From Malachius bipustulatus (Eukaryota; Arthropoda; Insecta; Coleoptera; Melyridae), in contig OU342630.1 of the NCBI GenBank assembly GCA_910589415.1, positions 64,848,186-64,912,185 of the forward strand: 64,000 bases of DNA, given 5' to 3'. Each line of letters begins with the position of its first letter. Position 1 is the first letter of the stretch. A program made the position numbers and the translations under genes. Below, piece after piece: positions 24,117-34,920 of the stretch. The notes beneath the pieces were generated by a model that was given only the letters and a program-made list of their open reading frames with translations, searched no databases and was not told where the DNA came from.

Positions 24117-24850
24117 CTAACCGAAGGCAGCCAACCACGCAACACAGCTCCTATCCAGATGATAGGTCAAAGTCGTCCAAGCGACGCTTAAAGACACCGA
24201 CGCTTGGAGCGCCGACAACCTCCGGAGGTAGTCGATTCCAAACTTCAAAAACTCGGTTTGGGTTTTCTTGTCTGAGTCGGGATCTGAAACTCTCCTTAGC
24301 AAGCTTAAATTGATGCCCCCGAAGCCCCGTTTCGCTGAGGGGGAACGTAAACGAGAGGTCAACACCGAAGAGTCCGCGAATCGCCCTGTAAGTCGTAATT
24401 AGATCTCCACGAGTCCTCCGGTCCGCAAAAGAAGGAAGACCCAGGACCGCCAGACTTTCGGGGTAGCCAGGACGCATGCATCCAAAAGGAATTCTAGTAG
24501 CCAGTCTCTGAGTTGACTCCAGCAGTTCCCCGTCCCTGACAAGTTGGGGATACCATACCTGGCCGGCGTGCTCCAAGATGGGTCGAACATATGTTTTATA
24601 AAGGGTAACGAAAGTTTTGGGGGAGCAGCCGTGGAACGCTCGCTCTGCCCATCAAATAAAGCAGTCTGTTACATCTTCGGGAAACGGATAAAATATGTTG
24701 AGACCAGGACAGATTGTTAGACATCAGGAGACCAAGATCGTTATGAACAGGAACACTGATGAATAAACGGCCACTGACTGTGTAGTCGCTTAGAGGATTG
24801 TCAGGTCCAATATGCAGCACGCAGCATTTGGACTATTAACCCTTTGAGGT
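24117..24850 (-). pseudogene. 3' fragment of a non-LTR retrotransposon (RT C-terminus), frameshifted
   Basis: Two minus-strand frames, 24596-24820 and 24151-24576, join through a frameshift near 24600. The first has the LGLLMSNNLSWSQHI and CNRLLYLMGRA blocks found after the RT palm of CR1/Jockey-type LINEs. The second begins at the HAGQVWYPQL block. It continues with STQRLATRIPFG, LPSFADRRTRGDLITTY and a terminal RVFEVWNRLPPEVV..PSV..FKRRLD block that is typical of such ORF2 C-termini. The RT catalytic domain is absent. It is 5'-truncated and inactive. Confidence 0.8.
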
Positions 24851-25700
24851 CCTTGCAGCTGTGGATTCGTTTACAATGTCTGTGAATAATAGTGGGGATA
24901 ATAAAAGAGTGACAAGAAATTTAATTAGTAGTTGGAATCACACAAAAAGATTGGATTATCATTAAAGCCACATAGATACCAATAATTCTATTTCACTTCT
25001 CGCGTGGCATTCATTGCCATATTGACAGCCGATACTAAAAAAATTTGACCGTCACATATGTTTTTTTTTTCTTTCGTGACCTGATTCAAAAATGCTACGA
25101 AAGTGGAATTAAAAAACAAGAAAGTGTATTTTTTTGGATTCCCAAACAGTTCGGTCAACGCCTGATTTACAGAGGTCGAGGAACAATAGCGCAGTTGCGC
25201 TAGGCCACGCAACAAGGTGGTCTCAACACGACGTTAGGAAAAGTCTTGCTCCAAGAAATTTTCATCTGCCATAAAATTGCGTGACCTTGAGCTATAAAAA
25301 AACCTTCCTCTGCGGCTTAGTTTTCAGTGCTCCCGGACCTTCTTCTTATACTCGTTGTCTGGCCGGATTTTAAAAGTTTTTTACCAGCTCATTATAGTTC
25401 AGCTGCCATTATTCATATCTCTTATCCTGATAAGTCAACTTCTTTGCTTTTGAATAGCATTTTGTGACTAAGAAACTGTAATCATTTTTTTATCACGTGA
25501 CCTTTTAGCTATGGTGAAATGTTCGCCGCATTTCTTGTATGTCTGGACTCTTTGGCCCCCCCCCCCCTTCCCCTTATTGAGCACATACAAGTTAGACGTC
25601 TCCTAAAAACATTTGCACCAAGCGCCAAGACATGTATATCCGGCGTTGTAAACAGTACCGGAGTATAATTATTATTATTAATGATAATTTGGGAAAATAT
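24850..25700. other. No gene recognised
   Basis: The minus frame 24988-25215 and others show no recognisable domain. A 12-C run lies at 25556-25567. Confidence 0.4.
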
Positions 25701-25704
25701 TATC

Positions 25705-26130
25705 AGGGAAAGAAATGTCACAAAAGCATGCTGAGATTACTCGACTCTATTCAGAAAAGAGCCATCCATTTGATTGGGGACCCAGATTTGACAAAAAATT
25801 TAGACACTCTCGAACATCGAAGAAGAGTAGCTGACCTGGTCTGTTTTACCTTGAACAAGACAGGACAGAAATAGAAGTAGCCGCAGACGCTCAACCGTAT
25901 CAAGTTCACCTCGTTATACCTCGTGTACCACCCTATTTCAGACTTCTTTTATGTATAGAACCGCTTCACTTTGAGGAATAGCATTCCAAAGGGCGTGTTT
26001 CCCGAAGTATACAACCTGCAGCGATTCAAGACCAACGTGAATCGACATCTCCGCTCATGCACCGCTCCCAGAGCGTCATAGGGATTTTACTGCAGTGCAT
26101 GTGCATCTTCAATAAAAAGAAATAAATAAA
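25705..26130 (+). pseudogene. 3' fragment of a second CR1/Jockey-like retrotransposon
   Basis: The frame at 25632-25874 holds LRLLDSIQKRAIHLIGDPDL and LEHRRRVADLVCF, a conserved late-ORF2 block of arthropod LINEs. Beyond the stop, other frames still show a nearly readable end: LWN-type GIAFQ..VFPKYTTCSDSRPT and a final HLRS-like region to about 26080. It ends with AATAAA and an AAATAAATAAATAAAT tail near 26110-26130. Stops and a frameshift show decay. It points opposite to the related fragment at 24117-24850, so they are separate insertions. Confidence 0.75.
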
Positions 26131-26134
26131 TAAA

Positions 26135-26990
26135 ATATTTCCAAGCGTGAGTTCCAGAAACTAAACCACAGATCATCCATTTTTAATTATTTTTTTTTAA
26201 GTTCCTGTCACGACTCACGACTAATTACCGAATGCTGCGTAATTCTTTTTAGTCTTTTTTCTTTTTTTTAGTCTTTAGCGACAAAAATAAGACAAGAAAC
26301 AAGCAGCAACTTTTGTCAGTGACAACAGAAACTTGACGAAACATTCGGTAACGTGCGGTACGTAACAAAAGCAGCTACTGTCCGATTTTTATTTGAAGGC
26401 GAGAGTCTAGGTGTGAACTGCGCATCCTGTCAGCTTAACTGTTTCACCTTATCAGACTAGAAATTATTACATCAGTGGCGCGGCGCATATAATACTAAAT
26501 ATTTTAAATGATGAGTGCGTAAGTAATAGGTATACCAATAAATCCGATACAAGTTAACCAGCACCACCACTGAGCTTTTACATTTTCGATGTACGGCGGG
26601 GATACTCTTATCATCTGGTTGGCTGTTTTTTTTAACGTGGATACTGAGTACCTAACATTGGACTGATATATTGGCCGATCAATTTTTATACACTCGGAAG
26701 GCGTTAACCAATATTTTTCGCAGTAAGAAATTTTTCGCCTTGGAATAAAAATGGACAGTCCTTAGTACTTTGCTTTATCTGGAAACTTGAAACAACAAAA
26801 AATTCTAAAATGTTGCTCCAGTTCAGTGTGGACACACCTTTAGCATCGGGCTACCCCTACCGCTAACTAGGCAACTTCAGTGTCACCAGTGTCAGCAGTA
26901 TTGCAGACCTAGCTCGGTTAACATCTAATCGATCGAATAGCGGTTGCGGGGCGATCGAAAAAAGAATTACAGTTTTCTTTTTTATCTCGG
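26135..26990. other. No gene recognised
   Basis: Intergenic or intronic DNA. The T-rich block near 26190-26280 is low complexity. Confidence 0.4.
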
Positions 26991-26999
26991 AACCTTCTC

Positions 27000-27488
27000 G
27001 GTTTCGCTTTACTTCACTCTTCACTTCTTTCTTTCTTGCGGCATTCTTTTATTTTTATGCAAGTCAAGTATTATTGTGCGCTAGCCGCTAACTACTGCGC
27101 TAGTCTGTGGCGCTGGCGCTAGTTTGCTGGTTGGTTGTTCTGACTGCTGATTGGAGTGTATCGGTTGGTTCTGTTTGAGTTTTTGACTTATTCCTTTCCT
27201 TATTCACTATCATCATCACTGCATTAGTGTAGTGCATTCCACCCGTGTATGATTTGAGTTAGTAGTTAGTCCGTGTCTTAAATTAATTGCGGCAGGTGAC
27301 GGTTCGGGCTCGCGTTTCAGCTGTGCTTCTTTACCTTACCTATCCCGTCCTATCCCATTTACCTACGCTTTACCTTTACCGATCATATATTTTCTTTCGT
27401 CCCCATTTACACCCTTTTTGACAGGTCACAGTTCCTGGCCTGGTCAACGAGGCTTCTTCTTCTGTTTATTTCTGTTGTCATAAAACTG
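27000..27488 (+). other. Candidate non-coding first exon (5' UTR) with canonical donor
   Basis: This stretch differs from its surroundings. It is less AT-rich and pyrimidine-rich, lacks obvious transposon ends, and closes with AAAACTG|GTAAGTC, whose GT is at 27489-27490. No long open frame is present, as expected for a leader exon. The only firm host coding exon in the window, at 63319 on the same strand, is preceded by an acceptor. A very long first intron of about 36 kb filled with transposons is therefore possible. A nearer alternative leader at 62.9-63.15 kb exists, so the link is uncertain. Confidence 0.25.
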
Positions 27489-27490
27489 GT

Positions 27491-28407
27491 AAGTCTTATT
27501 CATAATTTTATTAATATAGGCAGTTAAAAATAATTGTCCCTAGGCCTAGTCCCTTTAAATCCATTATAAATCCTACCTAATAGCACCTATAAAAATATAA
27601 ATAACTGTTCCCCGTTATTTACGTTTTTATTTGAATTCATTGTTATTTGTTACACATTACATTCACCTGTTCAGTTCCGTTCTATCAGTAAATCCGTTCC
27701 GTTCTACTTTACCTCAAGCAATAGGTAATCATTATTATACCGATACGGTATACGGTAAACCTTTCTAAAAAGTAGTTGAGACTCTAAGCCTTTGTATTAT
27801 TATTATTGCCAATAAGTACTTGGTTGGTTTAGTTATTTTATTGTTAAAGCGTAAAGAGTTCCCGTTGGATAAAACTAGGGCATACTGTGGCTGCGGTTGT
27901 CCGTCCGCCTACTTCAAATGAGTGTTTCAAATGTTTCAATTCAAACTTAAAACAATGCCAACTTCTATTCTAATCGTAGAAGTTGGACGTAAATTTTTAT
28001 TATAATCGGAGTAAGCCCTGGAAATCGAAATGGGTACACCCCCCGCTTATTGAGGTTCATAAACTCAAACCCCCTATGATGCGCCCTGCCTGCAATACCA
28101 ATACCACCGCGCGTTCTCCCATACCTAAGCCAAAAATTCATATTGTTTAGAAATTGGAGTAAAACAATGATGCCAGGTTTTTATTACCGCATTCTGGCAA
28201 TCTTTTGTATTTGTATATTTGTATTTGTAATTTTGTACCTACCTGTTGAAAAAATTCCAACCGCGTCGCTTCCAATTCCAATCTTGATGTGTATTTTTGG
28301 ATTCTAATGGTAGGTCTAAAGTTTTATGACAATCAAAGTGGGCCCTGGAAATGAGGGATTACCCAAGCGATTTATTAACTATATTATTATATTACTCTTC
28401 ACATATT
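27491..28407. other. No gene recognised
   Basis: AT-rich DNA. No transposon edges were found up to the CCCAAG end at 28408. Confidence 0.4.
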
Positions 28408-28417
28408 CCCAAGTAAC

Positions 28418-29000
28418 ACAGTTTCATCTAAAAGATGTATTTTTAACGTCCAGCATATACATCTACAGACGGTAGTTTGTAGACTATAATTTTGAAGCAA
28501 AATGTCCGCGGCGTAGACCGTCTATGCGACGTCTACAGTATGCATCTATTAGATGTCTTCCAATATACATCGAATAGATGCCTACAGTATGCATCTATGA
28601 GACGTCTACAATATGCGTCTATTAGATATCTACAATGTGCATCTATAACGTAGATTATGGGTGAATCTATAGGGTGTATAGCATAGACGTCTATAGATGG
28701 TAACTTATAGACTACAATTTTGAAGCAAAATGTCCGCGGCGTAGATCGTCTATGCGACGTCTACATTTATACATCTTTGAGATGTCTTGCAATATGCATC
28801 GATTAGATGCCTACGGTATGCATCTATTAAGCATCCACAAGATGCATCTAATAGACGTGCTCATTATACATCAATAAGATGCCTACAATATGTATTTATG
28901 AGACGTCTTATTATGCATCTATGAGACGTCTACAATATTCATCTTAGAGATGACGACACTATGCGTCTATGGGACGTCTGTAATATGCATTAATGAGATA
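28418..29000. repeat. Left subterminal array of short palindromic repeats
   Basis: About twenty copies of a unit near 28-30 bp with the pattern CATCTAT(T/G)AGA(T/C)GTCTACA(A/G)TATG. A larger duplication of about 237 bp is superimposed, seen by the repeated phrase TTTTGAAGCAAAATGTCCGC at about 28491 and 28725. Confidence 0.75.
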
Positions 29001-29002
29001 TC

Positions 29003-29484
29003 GATTTTTGTCTTCTGATTTATTGGGGCAGGTTTTTGGTTAAAATACTACTTTTTTTAATTTTATAATAACAGAAACGTTTCAGGGCCGATTGGTCCCT
29101 TGTTTAGGTACTCATAAAAGTGTAACAAACTTAAAAATATTAAAAAAAAACTATACTTACCTAATGCAATAATAAAATGGTCGTAAAAATGGTGTAGGTA
29201 TATAAAAAAATTTAATTTTAAGTTTCGAAAAAATAAATTGAAAAATCATTAATTTTTTCGAAATTTAAAATAATTTTTTTATATAAACACCATTTTTACG
29301 ATCATTTTATTGTATTAGGTAAGTATAGTTTTTTTTTTTAATATTTTTAAGTTTCTTACATTTTTATACATTTTTATGAGTGAACAAGGGACCAATCGGC
29401 CCTGAAACGTTTCTGTTATAAAATTAAAAAAAAGTAGTGTTTCAACCAAGAACCTGAACCCCAATAAACCAGAAGACAAAAATC
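29003..29484. repeat. Long hairpin, about 230-bp arms
   Basis: GATTTTTGTCTTCTG at the left end is mirrored by CAGAAGACAAAAATC at the right. Pairing runs through AACAGAAACGTTTCAGGGCC, ATTGGTCCCTTGTT and the AAAATGGTCGTAAAAATGGTG block to a centre near 29240. The arms are near identical, so this is a young foldback insertion inside the larger element. Confidence 0.8.
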
Positions 29485-29704
29485 AACATAAAGGAAGGTT
29501 CAATAAAACTTATCAAATTTAATGAGATATCTAGATATAGGTACCTATAGGGTGGGAGTGGGAGTAGGTAAACTGTGACTGAAAATACATATAATAATGA
29601 CAACAGATATATATACTTTAACATGATTTTTTTTATTTACTTGGCGTTTTTTTACACTAAATTATTGTTATTTCATTATTATTGTACACATTATAATATT
29701 ATTA

Positions 29705-29851
29705 CCTACTGAATTTTCACATTGAATATTATTGCTGCGTTTATATCTTGTAGATGAATGTTGGAACCAAGCCATGACGTCCCTCTCGAATTCACTGTCC
29801 TTTAATTGTGGAAAATGCCCCTTCACGTCCTCTGAAAATCGTACATACACC
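29705..29851 (-). CDS. Possible internal or last exon of an unrecognised gene
   Basis: On the minus strand a TTTTAATTAG acceptor precedes an open frame that starts VYVRFSEDVKGHFPQLKDSE and continues FERDVMAWFQHSS. Its composition is balanced and globular-looking, unlike the random AT-rich frames around it. The frame runs on to a stop at about 29668. I do not recognise the family. It lies 218 bp downstream of another protein-like stretch (30069-30208) on the same strand, within the 6.2-kb element. It could be a transposase or cargo exon, or a decayed host-gene fragment. Confidence 0.3.
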
Positions 29852-30054
29852 TAATTAAAAATATGAAAATAATTTCAGTCATATGTATTATTTCTTATAG
29901 CATTCATTAATAATTATTATTAATAGTTACAACTACTTTCCAATAATAAAATTACTTTATAAATTTCACGCATTCCGTCTCTTACTTAATTGTAAATTGA
30001 ACTATTTTACATAGGAGGTAGGTAAGCTTAAAAATACCACTTACATATTCATGA

Positions 30055-30208
30055 TAATAAATTATTCGTAACACATTTAATTGGCTCAGCTTGAAATTTC
30101 CTTTTCGGTCCAAGGAAAGTATTGTCCAAAACAATTTGTAAATGTTTTCTCAGGACATCCTTTTCCTTATGCTTCGCACCGCCAAACAATTTGAAAAACT
30201 GCAGCTAG
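30055..30208 (-). CDS. Possible exon of the same unrecognised gene
   Basis: On minus, a TTATTTCTAG acceptor is followed by an open frame reading LQFFKLFGGAKHKEKDVLRK and then HLQIVLDNTFLGPKRKF. It has a plausible helical, charged composition. A TGA in this frame comes just before a good GTAAGT donor (about 30052). The exon is therefore either terminal, or the gene is broken here, or the true donor is further upstream. I cannot name the product. Confidence 0.3.
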
Positions 30209-30455
30209 AAATAAGTTTTATTTCAAAAAGATGAATTTAATAATAATAATTAAACTGTTCGGAAAAATATTTTAAATATTTTTTATTCATATCCATTTTA
30301 TGGATATACGTAATTATATTTTTTTTATAAATTTATAATTATTATAAAATTATAAAATAAAATTATAATTTTTTCTTAGCATTTTCTGCAAATGTAAACA
30401 GTAAGATTTAAAACTTATAAAACATTATAAAGTTATTATACAAGATGTTACAAAA

Positions 30456-30475
30456 ACACCCTGTATACAGGGTGT
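30456..30475. repeat. 20-bp perfect palindrome made of two element tips
   Basis: ACACCCTGTATACAGGGTGT reads the same on both strands. Each half looks like the TA-flanked CAGGGTG tip of the MITEs elsewhere in the window. It may mark two such elements inserted head to head. Confidence 0.8.
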
Positions 30476-31129
30476 ATCAAAAATGGACCGAAAAAATTCA
30501 GGGGGTGATTGATGAGATCATTTTAAGAAAAAAAGTAGGTGTTCCAGTATGTCCTAAGAGGCTTAAATTTTTAACTACAGTGTGTTGAAGTTTCAAGAAA
30601 AAAATCGTTTTTTAATAATATAACTTTGATAGAATCAAGATATTTTCGTAAAATTGGTATAACGAATTACTTAAACCATGCACAAATTAAACAACGACAG
30701 TCACCATATTTACCTAAATTCATGTCTTAAATTCTTGCACAAAAACGTAAAAACTCATTAAAATCAAAAACGTATACCTACTTGTTATAACATTTTTTAA
30801 TTAAACGTTATATTTATAAATGAGTACTAAATAAACATTTTCAGTTTAAAAAAAATATATTTTATAAGTAGGTAAGTACTCTGGTGAAGTTAACCACGAA
30901 AAGTTAGCGACGCGAGTGGCTAAACATCCGGCTCGGGTAAGATGATAATTTTATTACCTAATTTGATATTGTTTCTTGAACTACAATGGAATGCCACTTC
31001 ATGAAGTCAGATGAGAATATTTTAACGCAAAAAAATCCTAGCAACTTATGAGTATAATGGGCAGTTCTTCCAGTTCAAGATAGTTTTTAAACTGGAAATG
31101 TGAATTTACAAAATTAATGGCGGCCTTTC

Positions 31130-31395
31130 GGGGCCCGGAAAAAACAAGTTTTCACAAGGGAGTGATAGGGTTGCTCTTTATCCGTCGTATGAAAAAATAA
31201 AAACCGAACCGATGCACGAAAGGCAGTTTGTATAGGGTATAGCCCAAAATCGAAAATTACCGAAAATTGGCCGTTATTATTGGCCCGGACATGGCGAGTT
31301 TTCACTAAAGGCGTGATAGATTTGATCTCTCTACATCGTATGAAAACATTTCTGGGCCCAGAACGGCTACCGTGATTTTTTGAAATTCAGAATCC
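31130..31395. repeat. Two diverged direct repeats, about 160-bp spacing
   Basis: GGCCCGGAAAAAACAAGTTTTCAC...GTCGTATGAAAA at 31131-31195 recurs as GGCCCGGACATGGCGAGTTTTCAC...ATCGTATGAAAA at 31281-31345. The overlapping minus-strand frames here are shadows of this repeat. Confidence 0.6.
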
Positions 31396-31749
31396 GGATA
31401 CTCAGGTGTTGTAATTTTTGATTTTGAGCTATGAAAACTGCCTTTCGTGGTTAAGTCAAAACTTTTCGTCATTATAACTTCACCCGAGTAAGTAATAGGC
31501 ATACAATATTTTTGTTTGTTGCCGAGTGGCCGACAATACGTCTGTACATAGGACATTTCGCCTAATAATACGAAATATAGCTTAGCATGTCAACAAAATT
31601 AATGATTATTGTTACCTAATATATTGTCAAAGTATTTTGAGGTATTATAGACAATGTCCTATGAACAGGGAGTATGGTCAGCCACCCGCGGTATGTAGAT
31701 AGGTACGATTAAAAAATAATATAAGTAAAAGTAATAACTAATAACTTAC

Positions 31750-31900
31750 CTGGGTCAGATTTTAACACAACACGACACTGATGACAAGTGATAACTGATG
31801 ATAACACACAACACAACGCGAACGACTTCAGTCCCAGAAGAAAACATAGAAAGAAATGAAATGAAATAAGTAATAAATTCCAGTTCTGGTTTTAGTGGTG
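31750..31900 (-). other. Possible 5' exon of the minus-strand gene in the 6.2-kb element
   Basis: Read on minus, the segment ends with TGACCCAG|GTAAGTTATT, a strong splice donor (GT at 31748-31749). It is upstream of the two possible exons at 30.1 and 29.8 kb on the same strand. No long open frame, so it would be mainly 5' UTR. Start unknown. This rests on one splice signal only. Confidence 0.22.
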
Positions 31901-32689
31901 TTGTACGCATCCAGTGCTTCCTTCCTAATCCTATAGAGTTCCTACCCTACCCTATTATACCTGTTTCTAGATGCATTCACTTATTTGTCAATTAAAGCTT
32001 TTGTTGGACCATAATATAATGTAGACCAGATGTGTTGACGCTTCTTTGTTCTGGCGCTGCCTCTCTGATCTGGATCTGAGACATTCCATTTTCAGTTCTA
32101 TAAAAATAACACGGAAGAGCAAAAAAATGTGATTTTTAAATAATAATAATAATAATTTTTTTATAGGTGGGTACATATAGGTATCTTATGTTTTATTATT
32201 TGTACCTATCTATTGATTTCTTTACCCTTTTCAGTTCCTTTAGGTGTAATACGATTCTAGTGTTGGATAGTAGATATCACTTTGGTAAAAAAAACCATAT
32301 AATATTCACTAAATATTATACAGGTGTCCGAGATAACAGGTGGTACATGGAGATCTCGGAAACCGTGTCAACTGTGAGATGATAGGAGATAGGATAGTTA
32401 TGAGTGAGAGATATAGTTAAATTAGATAAAAGCTGCATAATTTTATGCTTGATAAGAATCTTAAAAAAAAATTAGCATACCTTCAGTCGTTGCTGAAAAA
32501 TCCGGAAAAAAACTCAAAAATCGTGATTTTTTATTTTAGCCTTTTAGCCACATCTTTTTCAATATTGAAAATAAATAAATAATTTTTGCAGGCTTAAACA
32601 GGTAGTCGCTTATACTTATACACTAAGTCAATTTATACACTCAAAAAGGTATCCATTTTGACATTTCAAAAATTTTCCAGACCAGATCT

Positions 32690-33071
32690 CAGAGTTCTCG
32701 TAGTCGACTTTTGTTTTTCTTATAGCCGCCATATTGTTTTTTCGTGTCGCATTTGGCATTATAAAAATCAAGGAAACAAAAAATCTATCATTCAAATATA
32801 AAATTTCTTCAAACTTTTATTCTTATTTTTTCGAACGAAAAAATAACCATTCTTTAATAGAATGTCATAAAACAATATAAGATAAGCAATGTCACGTCGC
32901 GATGTCTTATCGACGTCATTCGTTGAAATAATTTTCTTATAAAAATAATAAAATTTTGAAGAATTTTTTTTTAATGTGATAGATTTTTGGTTTCCTTAAT
33001 TCTTGAATGTATATTGAAAAAATAATATGACGGCCATAAGAAAAACAAAAGTCGACTATGAAAACTCTTAG
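32690..33071. repeat. Hairpin, about 50-bp arms
   Basis: AGAGTTCTCGTAGTCGACTT at the left is mirrored by AAGTCGACTATGAAAACTCT at the right. The match continues through AAAAACAAAAG and the GGC(G/C)GC..ATAT zone. A similar single arm is present at 18900-18960. Confidence 0.65.
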
Positions 33072-33074
33072 AAA

Positions 33075-34560
33075 TCACATATTTTGTTATGTTTCATCGG
33101 CCATAACAATAAATAACTCTTATGTGTGATGAGTTATTGATATTTTGTTTATCAAAAAGTATATACATACTAAATACGTCTAGTAAATGTATACCTCTAT
33201 AGATGTAATAATGCTGACATCTAAGATATGTCTATGAGATACGATTAATCTACAACATTTCAATTTAATTAAATTGAGGTAATTTTCATTTAAAATACAC
33301 ATATTTTGTTGTGTTTCATCGGATATAACAAATAAACTCTTATATGCGTAATAATTTGTTGCTGCTTTGTATATCAAAACATAAAATTACAAAATACATC
33401 TAGAAAATGTATACTCGTAGACGTAGTAATGTGGACATCTAAGATATGTCTATTATACGTCGATCGATCTACCACATTTCAATTTAATTAAATTGAGGTA
33501 ATTTTCATATAAAATACACATATTTTGTAGTATTTCATCGGATATAACAAATAAACTCTTATATGCATAATAATTTGTTGCTGTTTTGTATATCCAAAAA
33601 TAAAATTACAAAATACATCTAGAAAATGTATACTCGTAGACGTAATAATGTCGACATCTAAGATGTGTCTATTATATGTCGATCCATCTACCACATTTCA
33701 ATTTATTTAAATTGAGGTAATTTTCATATAAAATACACATATTTTGTTGTGTTTCATCGGATACGACAAATAAACTCTTATATGCGTAATAATTTGTTGC
33801 TGCTTTGTATATCCAAAAATAAAATTACAAAATACATCTAGAAAATGTATACTCGTAGACGTAGTAATGCGGACATCTAAGATATGTCTATTATATGTCG
33901 ATCGATCTACCACATTTCAATTTAATTAAATTGAGGGAATTTCCGTATAAAATACTCATATTTTGTTGTGTTTCATCGGATATGACAAATAAACTCTTAT
34001 ATGCATAATAATTTGTTGCTATTTGTGTATCCAAAAATAAAATTACAAAATACATCTAGAAAATGTATACACGTAGACGTAGTAATGTGGACATCTAAGA
34101 TATGTCTATTTAATGCCGATAGATCTACCACATTTCAATTTAATCAAATTGACAGATTTTCATATAAAATCCACATATTTTGTTGTGTTTCATCGGACAT
34201 AACAAATAAACATTATGTATAATGATTTGTTGCTATTTTTCAAAATGCATCTATTAAATGTATAGCCGTAGACGTAATAATGGGGACATCTAAGATATGT
34301 CTATTGGATGCCGATTGATCTACCACATTTCAATCTAATTAAATTGAGAGAAGTTTCATATGAAATACACATATTTTGTTGTGTTTCATCAGAGAAAACA
34401 AATAACTCTTATGTATAATGATTTGTTGCTATTTGTTCATCTAAAAGTATATGTAAAAAATACATCTAATAAATGTGTACCAGGTAGATGTGATTATGGT
34501 GGCATCTAAAACATATCTATTACTAATCGACGACTAGACCGAAACGCGATTTAGACGTGA
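33075..34560. repeat. Right tandem array, seven units of about 196-219 bp
   Basis: The phrase CTAAGATATGTCTAT begins at 33231, 33439, 33658, 33877, 34094, 34290 and 34505 (with changes in some). Each unit also has TACCACATTTCAATTTAATT, TTTTGTTGTGTTTCATCGG and TAGACGTA(G/A)TAATG. Short frames across the array repeat because the units repeat. Confidence 0.85.
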
Positions 34561-34605
34561 TGGACCATATATAGACGTCAATTAGACTATGGGGTGTTGC
34601 TTGGG

Positions 34606-34920
34606 TTATTATATGATAGGTAGATCCCCTGAATATGCATGTGTCCAAGTCCAAGATAAGAATGAACATCATGGGGATCGTGAAAACCGGGATACTATAG
34701 GGTCTGTTATTAAATGGGAAAAAGCTGGATAACCTGAAGGACAATGGCAGAAAGAGATTTCGGGGGTTATTTTTATTGATTTTCGAATTATTCTGAAAAT
34801 AAATCGTTTAAATTTTCGTTTTTCTTATTTAATGACGCTTACGTACAGGGTGAATGTCTCACCCTTATTATAAGGAAAAAAAAAACGATTGGAAAATACG
34901 TACTTAAATGAACCCAAGTC
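34606..34920. other. No gene recognised
   Basis: Single-copy-looking AT-rich DNA between the 6.2-kb element and the minisatellite. Confidence 0.4.

Larger units (their letters stand above)
28408..34605. mobile_element. 6.2-kb element with CCCAAG(T/C)AACAC ends and GACGTC-type repeat arrays
   Basis: The left tip CCCAAGTAACAC and the right tip GTGTTGCTTGGG are 12-bp inverted repeats with one mismatch. Both subterminal zones are arrays of short palindromic motifs (AGACGTCTA, CATCTATTAGATG). This architecture matches the 1123-bp element at 3787-4909, whose tips are CCCAAACAGCAC. No clear target duplication: at most TT on both sides. The middle holds other repeats and a set of minus-strand splice-like signals that may be a cargo or transposase gene. 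Alternatively, two smaller related elements could flank unrelated DNA. Confidence 0.55.

Noticed and set aside
23601..26850. Long inverted-repeat element bounded by GGTGCGTCCACACC-like ends
   Set aside because: Only about 50 weakly matching bases at each end and no target duplication seen; not strong enough to call.
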